The notes beneath the pieces were generated by a model that saw nothing but the letters and a program-made list of their open reading frames with translations, was not told the origin of the DNA and made no database searches. Positions 8,169-14,529 of a stretch of DNA of 28,159 nucleotides are shown here, in pieces. The stretch spans positions 1-28,159 of the forward strand of contig PWPR01000223.1 of assembly GCA_003557085.1 (NCBI GenBank), read 5' to 3'. The position numbers were made by a program, and so were the translations under genes. Every line of letters begins with the position of its first letter. Positions within the stretch are counted from its first letter, which is position 1. Source of the stretch: Clostridia bacterium. Lineage in GTDB: Bacteria; Bacillota; UBA994; PWPR01.

Positions 8169-9206
8169 CTAACTACCCTTTAGTGCATATCTACCACTAA
8201 GCATCATTCCTGCTCCGAAGACTAAAACTAACAAAGCAGAGTAATTGAGTGCTTGGTAAAATAGTGTGCTTGAAGATTCAATAAATAGTGCTTCTCTCAG
8301 ACCCAACATTAACGAATATGTAGGTAACATTCTTAGATAACTCGGTGCAAACATAGGTGCAAAATATGACATAACTGGAGCAGCTAAGACAAGCGAAACT
8401 ATTATTAAAGGCATCATTGCTGAAGTTAGTGATTTGCATAAATTGGCAATCATTAAGCCCAGACATGAAGACCAGATAGATGTAGTACCTACGAGAATAA
8501 GCATTTGTAGCCAATTCCCTCTAAATCCTAGTGTTAATCCTACTATTACTGATGCAGACAAAAACGCATAGAATAGCATAGTTATTACCTTAGCAAATAA
8601 TAACTCATATACCCTTCCTGGAGTTATTACATACGCTTTGATAGTGCGATGATCTTTTTCTAAAGTCAACATTACAGCTATCAAGAAAAGACCCATCATT
8701 GCTGACTCTAGCATAATTGGAAGTGGAACTACGCTTAGATTAGCAGGTATTTCAGCTATGCTTGTACCTTCGTGCAAAGTATTGATATAGTAATTATTAC
8801 TTAGTGGGATATTTCCCAGGTAATATTGAATACTAGCTATTGCTAGGTTAATCACTTGCTCGTTTTCAAATCCTTGGATAATCAACTCCAAGTGTGGCTT
8901 ATCATTAAGCACAGTCAAGGCTACTCCCATACTATTGTTATTATCTAACATAGCAGCAATGACTTCCTCTCTTGTTTGCAAATAGTTACTATCTTCTGTG
9001 ATAGCTTGATAATTTGTACTATCTAAAACAGTTTCTACCTCAGATGTACTGGTCAAAAATAAAGTAGTATCAAAATCCATCTCTGCAGGCACCACAAACC
9101 TGATCACTGCAACTAGGATGAGCGCTATTGATAAAATAATAAACAAATAGTGATTTCTAGCTGTTATCTTAAACTCTCTTTTTACTAAACTTATCAGCCT
9201 AGACAT
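8169..9206 (-). CDS. ABC-2 type exporter permease (first subunit)
   Basis: This 345-residue membrane protein has the same architecture as its neighbour. One N-terminal helix (about 20-40) is followed by an extracytoplasmic domain of about 120 residues and a cluster of five to six hydrophobic helices (about 165-340). A LEKDHRTIKAYVITPGRVYE segment corresponds to the coupling helix region seen in the sister permease. Its ATG lies one base after the ATPase stop codon. The two permeases are only loosely similar by eye, which fits an old duplication and a heterodimer served by one ATPase. The substrate is unknown. Confidence 0.85.
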   Translation of the reverse strand: MSRLISLVKREFKITARNHYLFIILSIALILVAVIRFVVPAEMDFDTTLFLTSTSEVETVLDSTNYQAITEDSNYLQTREEVIAAMLDNNNSMGVALTVLNDKPHLELIIQGFENEQVINLAIASIQYYLGNIPLSNNYYINTLHEGTSIAEIPANLSVVPLPIMLESAMMGLFLIAVMLTLEKDHRTIKAYVITPGRVYELLFAKVITMLFYAFLSASVIVGLTLGFRGNWLQMLILVGTTSIWSSCLGLMIANLCKSLTSAMMPLIIVSLVLAAPVMSYFAPMFAPSYLRMLPTYSLMLGLREALFIESSSTLFYQALNYSALLVLVFGAGMMLSGRYALKGS

Positions 9207-9207
9207 C

Positions 9208-10062
9208 TTAGGTCAGCCTCCGTCCTGTTACTTTGATAAATATTTCTTCTAAAGTAGCTTCTTGACTATGCATAGTTTCAAACTCATTTCTTTCAATAAT
9301 TTCTTTAAGCTGAGCCTTATCTGCCTTATCAAGAAGAGAAAATCTTCTTTCTATTACACTTGCATCATCACGCTGAGTAATCTTAACAAATTTCTCGCCA
9401 TATTGTAGCTTCAAATTTCTTGGAGAGTCTATTAAGTTTATTTCTCCTTCATTAATAAAAGCTACTCTATCACAGAGTTCATCAGCTATTTGCATATTAT
9501 GAGTAGTCAGAAAAATTGTAGTTCCATTTCTCTTCTTCTCTTGTATTATTTCTTTAATAATAGCGGCTGTTCCAGGGTCTAACCCGCTAGTTGGTTCATC
9601 TAAAAACCAAATTCTAGGCTTATTTATCATTGATCTTGCAAACACTAATCTTTGCAACATTCCCTTTGAATAGCCTTCTGCTCTTTGGTTGGCTGCTTGC
9701 CCTAAACCAACCATTTCAAGAAGTGCTAAAGGATCTTCTGTTGGTACATTATACATACTGGCATGAAATTCTAAATTCTCAACACCTGTTAACTTCTTAT
9801 AAATATTAGGGTGTTCAAATGACACACCAACTCTATTAAACAGTTCTTTTGAAGTCTTAGCAATATTTTCATTGTCAATAAAGACTTTACCTTTTTGCAG
9901 TGGCAATAGTTTTATAAGAATATTTTGTGTTGTTGATTTTCCAGCTCCACTAGGACCCAAAAAGCCAAAAATTTCACCCTTTGGAACTTCAAAACTGATA
10001 TTCTTGACTGCAAAATTATCATCCTTAGTATATGAATGCGACAAGTTTTTTACTTTAATCAT
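9208..10062 (-). CDS. ABC transporter ATP-binding protein
   Basis: This 284-residue nucleotide-binding subunit contains all ABC motifs: Walker A GPSGAGKST (about 37-45), signature YSKGMLQRL, Walker B IWFLDEPTSGLD and the switch histidine in LTTHNM. The signature reads YSKGM rather than LSGGQ, a variant common in DrrA/CcmA-type exporters. A C-terminal extension of about 70 residues after the core is also typical of that group. It powers the two ABC-2 permeases encoded directly downstream. The gene starts one base after the TetR stop codon (TAA-A-ATG), giving a coupled regulator-ATPase-permease-permease operon. Confidence 0.94.
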   Translation of the reverse strand: MIKVKNLSHSYTKDDNFAVKNISFEVPKGEIFGFLGPSGAGKSTTQNILIKLLPLQKGKVFIDNENIAKTSKELFNRVGVSFEHPNIYKKLTGVENLEFHASMYNVPTEDPLALLEMVGLGQAANQRAEGYSKGMLQRLVFARSMINKPRIWFLDEPTSGLDPGTAAIIKEIIQEKKRNGTTIFLTTHNMQIADELCDRVAFINEGEINLIDSPRNLKLQYGEKFVKITQRDDASVIERRFSLLDKADKAQLKEIIERNEFETMHSQEATLEEIFIKVTGRRLT

Positions 10063-10063
10063 T

Positions 10064-10687
10064 TTAATCCTCTTCTTTCAAAAATCCATAAAATAGTTTA
10101 TCAATAAATTTTTCAGCTGCTCTTTCAACTTCTTCATTACTTGCATCTATTAGCTTGTCGACAAAGTAATCTACAAAGCTTAAATTTATCTGAGTTAACA
10201 TATAAGCAGTAAACCTTAATTCTTCTGAAGATGCATTAGGTAGGGCATTATAAGTGTTAATCAATTCACTAAAGATGTTGATAGATTCCTCCTGTCTTTT
10301 CTGCAATTCTGTTTGCATAGTTTCATCTTGAGTAGTATCTCTAATCATAAATGAGAAAAGCTTTGCATATTCTGGATGTGCCCTAGAGTACTTTAATCCT
10401 GCTTTATAGACAATATTGAGATACTCTCTCAAAGAGCTAGGCTGTCCATCCATCTCTTCTGCGACATATTTCTGTTTTATTTTTCCTCCATGTTCAATTA
10501 AGTACTCATATAAATCACTTAAACCCTCAAAATACTGATAAAAGCTTCCCCTGGCAATTCCACTTTCTTTAATAATATCGGTTACATTAACTTTCTGATA
10601 CGGTTTGCTTGAAAACTCTGCTAGTGCCACTTTTATAATTCTATTTCTTTTTGCTTCTTTTAAATTAAAAAAGGTTTCTTTAGGCAT
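10064..10687 (-). CDS. TetR-family regulator of the ABC exporter operon
   Basis: This 207-residue protein has an N-terminal TetR helix-turn-helix: RIIKVALAEFSS, then VTDIIKESGIARGSFYQYF at about residues 35-53. An all-helical ligand-binding and dimerisation domain follows. An AGGAGG ribosome site lies seven bases upstream of the ATG. As the first gene of an operon with one ABC ATPase and two permeases, it most likely represses its own transcript until a substrate of the pump binds. The sequence differs clearly from the other TetR protein in the window (13776-14465), and the ACCGAC-type operator of that system is not found here, so the two regulators should not cross-talk. Confidence 0.9.
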   Translation of the reverse strand: MPKETFFNLKEAKRNRIIKVALAEFSSKPYQKVNVTDIIKESGIARGSFYQYFEGLSDLYEYLIEHGGKIKQKYVAEEMDGQPSSLREYLNIVYKAGLKYSRAHPEYAKLFSFMIRDTTQDETMQTELQKRQEESINIFSELINTYNALPNASSEELRFTAYMLTQINLSFVDYFVDKLIDASNEEVERAAEKFIDKLFYGFLKEED

Positions 10688-10713
10688 GTGTTATCCTCCT
10701 GATATTCATATGT

Positions 10714-10767
10714 ATGTGTATTCATGTTCATAATATACTACGAGTAATTGTGAATGTCAATACACAT
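10714..10767. promoter_or_regulatory. Candidate TetR operator pair flanking the promoter
   Basis: ATGTGTATT (10714-10722) and its exact inverted copy AATACACAT (10759-10767) flank the core promoter, 45 bases centre to centre. The right copy overlaps the -35 box and lies in an imperfect palindrome TGTG-N10-CACA (10749-10766). The position suits a self-repressing regulator, but the AT-rich context makes chance repeats possible. Confidence 0.4.
10732..10760 (-). promoter_or_regulatory. Promoter of the TetR-ABC operon
   Basis: Read on the minus strand, a perfect -35 TTGACA (10755-10760) and a -10 TATATT (10732-10737) are separated by exactly 17 bases. Transcription would start near 10725, about 35 bases before the TetR start codon. 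Confidence 0.85.
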
Positions 10768-10814
10768 TTGATCAATTTATCATTTTTTTTTATTTATTTT
10801 TTTAAAAAAAGAAA

Positions 10815-10834
10815 AGAGCGAAACATCTCGCTCT
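10815..10834 (-). terminator. Intrinsic terminator after the DNA glycosylase gene
   Basis: A 7-bp stem AGAGCGA/TCGCTCT (10815-10821 with 10828-10834) has a 6-base loop and is followed on the minus strand by TTTTCTTTTTTT. It overlaps the glycosylase stop codon. Confidence 0.9.
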
Positions 10835-11321
10835 AAAAATTTTCTCTTATTTTTGTCCACTTTTTCATCTTTTCATTTACTGTTATTGTATATGCTGGAC
10901 TCGTTGATGGTAAACTAATTAAATTTTTATCTTGCCATAGACTTTTATCAACATAGCGGGTAAATACTTCTTTTGCTTTTAGTCCATTAAAAAAAATATT
11001 TTTAATTTGTGGTGATGCTTTAAACATCCATGCAAAATTATTTACCTTAATGTCAGTGATACCAGAGTCACTACTGCCCTCCCTATAACAAGATTTAATT
11101 ACATCCCATAAAGCCAGTTCATTATTTTTTATTACTTTGAGCTTTTCTTGATAGCTTTTTAATTCATCGTGTCTATATAATTGACCAATGATTTCCCAAA
11201 ATTGATTCCTAGGGTATGCATAATACTCATATGCCTTAAGTGAAGCGATACCAGGAATTGATCCTAAGATTAAGGACTTAGCATAAGTTGTTTTTACTGG
11301 AGCAAAACTATAGATTTTCAA
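10833..11321 (-). CDS. DNA-deoxyinosine glycosylase (UDG superfamily, family-6 type)
   Basis: This 162-residue cytoplasmic base-excision repair enzyme removes deaminated bases; family 6 of the uracil-DNA glycosylase superfamily acts mainly on hypoxanthine (deoxyinosine). The N-terminus carries the superfamily motif I as LILGSIPGIASL (about 17-28), followed by YYAYPRNQFW. N39 in the last block corresponds, from memory, to the Asn reported as catalytic in archaeal family-6 enzymes. The C-terminal motif II is LPSTSPAYT (137-145). There is no Fe-S cluster cysteine set as in families 4 and 5. It lies 9 bases after the small XRE regulator gene and ends in a terminator, so it is the last gene of a three-gene operon. 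Confidence 0.88.
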   Translation of the reverse strand: MKIYSFAPVKTTYAKSLILGSIPGIASLKAYEYYAYPRNQFWEIIGQLYRHDELKSYQEKLKVIKNNELALWDVIKSCYREGSSDSGITDIKVNNFAWMFKASPQIKNIFFNGLKAKEVFTRYVDKSLWQDKNLISLPSTSPAYTITVNEKMKKWTKIRENF

Positions 11322-11330
11322 GATGATTAT

Positions 11331-11573
11331 TTAAATAGTTTGCTTTTTATTAAGATATGCTATCCATTGATCATTATAAAACAAGTCAAGAATTGTTGTA
11401 TTAAAATAAATAGCCAACTCCATAGCCAACCCTAGTGAAGGGTCTCTTCTACCAGTTTCTATTAACCCATAGAAGCTTCTTGATATTCCCAAATCACTAG
11501 CTACTTGTTTTTGGGTTACACCCTTCTCCTTACGTCTTGATACCAGCGCTTGCCTGTCCTTTAATTCTCCCAC
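11331..11573 (-). CDS. Small XRE-family DNA-binding regulator
   Basis: This 80-residue protein consists almost entirely of a Cro/C1-type helix-turn-helix: RRKEKGVTQKQVASDLGISR, then SFYGLIETGRRDPSLGLAMELA, then ILDLFYN. The start codon is GTG at 11571-11573, with an AGGAGG ribosome site seven bases upstream, so the alternative start is not a problem. Single-domain XRE proteins act as repressors in phages, toxin-antitoxin loci and stress genes. Here no toxin or phage gene is adjacent; the partners are a DUF3048 lipoprotein (22 bases upstream) and a DNA glycosylase (9 bases downstream). It may regulate its own operon. Targets are unknown. Confidence 0.88.
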   Translation of the reverse strand: MGELKDRQALVSRRKEKGVTQKQVASDLGISRSFYGLIETGRRDPSLGLAMELAIYFNTTILDLFYNDQWIAYLNKKQTI

Positions 11574-11595
11574 AAGATTTCCTCCTAAATTAAAT

Positions 11596-12630
11596 TTACT
11601 CTTCTACATTTTCATATGTAATCGTTAAGTTTCTATCAAAAGAGGAGATTTGTTGAATCCAAACATTACCATCAGCATAACTAAATAGCGAACCATCTTC
11701 AAGTCTGTAAACAAAGTGATTATTTGCACTGCTTTTTTCCCAAGTTCCTAAATAGAGATAACCATCTCTTAGAAAATAGGCTTTTCCCTTGCCTAAAATA
11801 TTAATCTCACTTTGCAAACCATCAATAGGAACCTCTACGGATTTGACAGCTGCTTCTATTAAGATAATATTATCTGCATAGACCTTGTCCTCATCTCTAG
11901 TATGAAAAACCTCACCATTTAGATATCTGACATATCTATTAGTTTCTTGGTCAAACTTCCACCCTACTTGATGCGGATATTGTGTAGTCCCGTAATTAAT
12001 CAAAATTTCTAAAACATTACTTCCTGACTCCATTTCACCATAATTCAATTCGGGTAAGGGCTTAAGTGGCCTGTTTCTTACTTGTGCAAACCTTAAAACT
12101 TCACTTGATTTTACATGAGTCCTATGCGGTGACCTTTTAGCTGTATCAACATAAAAGTATCCTCCGGCTGTTGTTATGCTACACATACTCTTAAGATTAT
12201 TATCTCTAATATATGCCATAGCATCCATATTCCCACCTACATGAGTTAATACTGTGCCATAAGCCTGAAGTATTTGAGCATAATAATATCTTGCTGATCT
12301 AATGGGTCCTACTACACCTGGATCATAGTTGTAAAAACCAGCTAAGTACCTAGTGTAAGTCCATTCACAAACCATCTCATATACAATATCGGCTTTATCT
12401 AAATTAGATTGAGGCCTAGCATTAGGATGGTTATCTATCATCACAAAAAATGCTCCTGGTAATTCAGGCTCGTGGATGATAATTTCCTCTTCTTCCTCTT
12501 CTTCAAAGACTTCTTCGTAATAATCATCTTTGTTAGGTCCCAAATTATCACTATTTGTAGCATCTGTGCTACATGAAGCAAAAATTATAATGATAATAGC
12601 TAAAATTATAATATAAGTTTTTAATTTCAT
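11596..12630 (-). CDS. DUF3048 lipoprotein (YerB-like)
   Basis: This is a 344-residue predicted lipoprotein. The N-terminus has a hydrophobic stretch (TYIIILAIIIIIFASC) ending in a lipobox-like FASC with Cys20, though F at -3 is not the ideal residue. A low-complexity acidic linker (about 38-50, mostly Glu) follows, then the DUF3048 domain: FFVMIDNHPNARPQSNL, VGPIRSARYYYAQIL and THVGG. The domain resembles Bacillus YerB, whose function is not established. I choose the ATG at 12628-12630 because AAAGGA lies seven bases upstream and the signal peptide then starts correctly; an in-frame ATG at 12690 would fall inside the promoter. It is first in an operon with the XRE regulator and the glycosylase. 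Confidence 0.87.
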   Translation of the reverse strand: MKLKTYIIILAIIIIIFASCSTDATNSDNLGPNKDDYYEEVFEEEEEEEIIIHEPELPGAFFVMIDNHPNARPQSNLDKADIVYEMVCEWTYTRYLAGFYNYDPGVVGPIRSARYYYAQILQAYGTVLTHVGGNMDAMAYIRDNNLKSMCSITTAGGYFYVDTAKRSPHRTHVKSSEVLRFAQVRNRPLKPLPELNYGEMESGSNVLEILINYGTTQYPHQVGWKFDQETNRYVRYLNGEVFHTRDEDKVYADNIILIEAAVKSVEVPIDGLQSEINILGKGKAYFLRDGYLYLGTWEKSSANNHFVYRLEDGSLFSYADGNVWIQQISSFDRNLTITYENVEE

Positions 12631-12637
12631 ATCATCT

Positions 12638-12643
12638 TCCTTT
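12638..12643 (-). promoter_or_regulatory. Ribosome site deciding the DUF3048 lipoprotein start
   Basis: AAAGGA on the minus strand lies seven bases before the ATG at 12628-12630. Confidence 0.8.
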
Positions 12644-12661
12644 CTAATCAATACTTTTAGT

Positions 12662-12690
12662 AGTATACCCAAAATATAGCCATTAGCCAA
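12662..12690 (-). promoter_or_regulatory. Promoter of the DUF3048-XRE-glycosylase operon
   Basis: On the minus strand, TTGGCT (12685-12690) and TATACT (12662-12667) are 17 bases apart. Transcription would begin near 12655, 25 bases before the start codon at 12630, which supports that inner start. Confidence 0.7.
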
Positions 12691-12761
12691 TATATACTTA
12701 TATTATACCTCACTTTTTGCAGGAATTCTTTAGCAAGTTAGAGAATAAGATAATATATTTC

Positions 12762-12769
12762 GAGGAGGG
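12762..12769 (+). promoter_or_regulatory. Ribosome site deciding the nitroreductase start
   Basis: GAGGAGGG lies seven bases before the ATG at 12777-12779. The frame is open further upstream (to 12717), but no comparable site serves a longer product. Confidence 0.85.
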
Positions 12770-12776
12770 AAGTAAA

Positions 12777-13640
12777 ATGGACCAAATACAAAAAGAAGCT
12801 TTAACTGTTTTGAAAAATAGGTATAGTCATAGAAAGTTTATTGACAAACCTCTTGAAGATGAAGTGCTGAATGAGATTTTAGAAGTTGGTCTTGCTGCTG
12901 CAAGTGGAGGAAATTTACAGCCTGTGAGCATAATCAAGGTTCAAGGCACAGAGAAGAAGAATCAGATTAGTAAAATTTGCAACCAAGGATTTATCAAAGA
13001 TGCTGATACTTTATTAGTTTTTATTGCTGACTATTATAGAATGAAGCAATGGGCTATGGTTGAAAAAGCTCCTTTTGGTAGAGAACAAGCCTTTAGAGAC
13101 TTTATTATAGCTATTGAAGATGTTATGTGTATGGCTCAGTCTATTGAATGTGCTGCTAATTTATTAGGTGTTGGCAATGTGTATATTGGCACTGTCAATG
13201 CAAAGTATGATGAAATGAAAGAGCTACTAAACTTACCTAAGCTAACAATACCATTATTAATTACTTGTCTAGGCTATTCTGATGATAAAGGCATGAATAG
13301 AGTAAAACTTGAAAAAGATGTAGTTATCCATGAAGAAAGCTACCAAACCTTAAGTGATGAAGAAGTAAAAGAAAGAGTAGTTGATTACAAGTATAATAAT
13401 TGGATTCAAAAGCTAGAAGGTGAAGCACTAGATAAATACCTTAAACATTTTGAAGAAGTAGCCCTTGAAGTCAATGGAGAAGAATGGGCAAGTAAGGTAG
13501 TGGCGAAAATAAAAGAACAAGGTGGCATAAATAGAGCTCAGTATCGTTTCGGATGGCATTATAATCCTTTAGTTCAAAGAAGCTATAATGATAAAATCTT
13601 CAAGTTTTACAAAGACCAAGGATTCAAATTCTTGCCATAA
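12777..13640 (+). CDS. Nitroreductase family flavoprotein
   Basis: This 287-residue protein begins with the FMN-dependent nitroreductase fold: TVLKNRYSHRKF (FMN phosphate-binding arginines), ASGGNLQP (about 42-49, the position of the usual SxxNxQPW), and CAANLLGVGNVYIGTV in the second half. Such enzymes reduce nitro groups, quinones or related electrophiles with NAD(P)H and act in the cytoplasm as dimers. After the core (about residue 190) there is a tail of nearly 100 residues, rich in charged residues and ending YKDQGFKFLP. That is longer than in a minimal nitroreductase. It is monocistronic: a terminator follows and the upstream gene is divergent. No confident promoter was found. The substrate is unknown. 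Confidence 0.88.
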   Translation: MDQIQKEALTVLKNRYSHRKFIDKPLEDEVLNEILEVGLAAASGGNLQPVSIIKVQGTEKKNQISKICNQGFIKDADTLLVFIADYYRMKQWAMVEKAPFGREQAFRDFIIAIEDVMCMAQSIECAANLLGVGNVYIGTVNAKYDEMKELLNLPKLTIPLLITCLGYSDDKGMNRVKLEKDVVIHEESYQTLSDEEVKERVVDYKYNNWIQKLEGEALDKYLKHFEEVALEVNGEEWASKVVAKIKEQGGINRAQYRFGWHYNPLVQRSYNDKIFKFYKDQGFKFLP

Positions 13641-13647
13641 CCCTAAA

Positions 13648-13683
13648 ATGACAACCTAATTCTAGAAGGTTGTCATTTTTTTT
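13648..13683 (+). terminator. Intrinsic terminator after the nitroreductase
   Basis: A 10-bp perfect stem ATGACAACCT/AGGTTGTCAT (13648-13657 with 13667-13676) is followed by a run of seven T and further T-rich sequence. It is one of the strongest terminators in the window. Confidence 0.93.
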
Positions 13684-13703
13684 GTTTTTTTAAGAAATAA
13701 TCC

Positions 13704-13732
13704 TTGACATAAATTCCTACATGTAATATTAT
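13704..13732 (+). promoter_or_regulatory. Promoter of the TetR gene of the resistance cassette
   Basis: TTGACA (13704-13709) and TATTAT (13727-13732) are separated by 17 bases. The predicted transcription start lies just before the operator at 13744-13756, so a bound repressor would block initiation or early elongation. Confidence 0.85.
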
Positions 13733-13743
13733 AATACCAACAA

Positions 13744-13756
13744 ACCGACGGTCGGT
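13744..13756. promoter_or_regulatory. TetR operator 1 (in front of tetR)
   Basis: ACCGAC-G-GTCGGT is a perfect 13-bp odd-centred palindrome directly downstream of the promoter and 19 bases before the TetR start codon. The same core recurs before the next two genes. Confidence 0.88.
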
Positions 13757-13775
13757 CGCTTAAGGATGTGAGTAA

Positions 13776-14465
13776 ATGAAAGATGACAAAGATTATATAA
13801 GTAAAAAGAAGGAGTACTTAGAAGTAGCCTTAGAATTGTTTCATGAAAAAGGCTATGACAAAACCACTGTGCAAGAAATAATTGATAATATGGGAGTTTC
13901 AAAAGGAGCATTTTATCATTATTTCAAATCTAAAGAAGATGTGTTAACAGCTATTGCTGAGGAATACTCAAATGCTGCCATTCGGATTATTGAAAGCATT
14001 GCAAATGATCAGGAATATAATGCTATTGAGAAAATCAATAAATTAATCGAAGCAGTTAACACATATAAAGGTTCTAGAGAAAAATATCGTGCTAAAATGA
14101 AAAGCACTATCTTGGCTGAAAAAAACCCAAGACTAGAGAAAAAAATAATGGATGCTATTAAGCCTCCCTCAGTTAAACTGTTCCAGCAAATATTAGATCA
14201 AGCAGTTACTACTAATTATTTAGATCAAACTGATACAGAAGAACTAGCAATAGTCTTGCTGCATAACATACACGATCTAAATGCTGCAATTGACAGTTTA
14301 ATTAGCAAATATCAAACTAGAACTGGTTTTGATAGCGATAATTTTATTAAAGAGCTAGAAAGCAAATTAGAGTTTTATGAAAAATTATTTGATAGGATTG
14401 TTGGATTTAAATCAGGATCAATCAAATTGAAGGAATCGTATCTAAGAAGATTTACTAACTATTAG
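13776..14465 (+). CDS. TetR-family regulator of the rph-MFS cassette
   Basis: This 229-residue regulator has a typical N-terminal TetR domain (YLEVALELFHEKGYDKTTVQ, then GVSKGAFYHYF at about 40-50) and a helical C-terminal ligand-binding domain. It is the first gene after a strong promoter whose start region holds a GC-rich palindrome standing out from the AT-rich background. The same palindrome core precedes the phosphotransferase gene and, in degenerate form, the MFS gene. This is the expected layout of an autoregulated repressor controlling a resistance cassette, with derepression by a drug or related ligand. The inducer is unknown. The ATG at 13776 has a weak upstream AAGGATGTG site. Confidence 0.92.
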   Translation: MKDDKDYISKKKEYLEVALELFHEKGYDKTTVQEIIDNMGVSKGAFYHYFKSKEDVLTAIAEEYSNAAIRIIESIANDQEYNAIEKINKLIEAVNTYKGSREKYRAKMKSTILAEKNPRLEKKIMDAIKPPSVKLFQQILDQAVTTNYLDQTDTEELAIVLLHNIHDLNAAIDSLISKYQTRTGFDSDNFIKELESKLEFYEKLFDRIVGFKSGSIKLKESYLRRFTNY

Positions 14466-14476
14466 TAAATTTTTTT
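14451..14476 (+). terminator. AT-rich terminator or attenuator at the end of tetR
   Basis: TTTACTAA (14451-14458) pairs with TTAGTAAA (14462-14469) around a 3-base loop and is followed by ATTTTTTTA. The hairpin contains the tetR stop codon. The stem has little GC, so read-through is likely, but it suggests that the next gene also has its own promoter. Confidence 0.5.
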
Positions 14477-14484
14477 ACAAATAC

Positions 14485-14505
14485 ACAGACCGACAGTCGG
14501 TCTGT
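14485..14505. promoter_or_regulatory. TetR operator 2 (in front of the phosphotransferase)
   Basis: ACAGACCGAC-A-GTCGGTCTGT is a perfect 21-bp palindrome sharing the ACCGAC-N-GTCGGT core with operator 1. It lies between the tetR terminator and the ribosome site of the next gene. A possible weak promoter (TTTACT with TACAAA, 19-base spacing) would end just before it. The A run after it rules out a plus-strand terminator. Confidence 0.9.
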
Positions 14506-14529
14506 AAAAAAGAATTAAGAGGTGGAGTT

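Noticed and set aside
10780..10812. Long T- and A-rich tract between the TetR and glycosylase genes
   Set aside because: It is explained as the U tract of the minus-strand terminator plus AT-rich spacer; no repeat unit or gene is present.
11331..11573. XRE protein as antitoxin of a toxin-antitoxin pair
   Set aside because: Neither neighbour resembles a toxin; one is a DNA glycosylase and the other a lipoprotein.
12631..12690. Longer start for the DUF3048 lipoprotein (ATG at 12690)
   Set aside because: It would place the -35 and -10 boxes inside the coding region and push the signal peptide 20 residues inward; the inner ATG has a proper ribosome site.
12717..12776. Promoter for the nitroreductase close to its start
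   Set aside because: GATAAT at 12749 has only a poor -35 (TTCTTT) and would start transcription at the ribosome site, so I do not call it.
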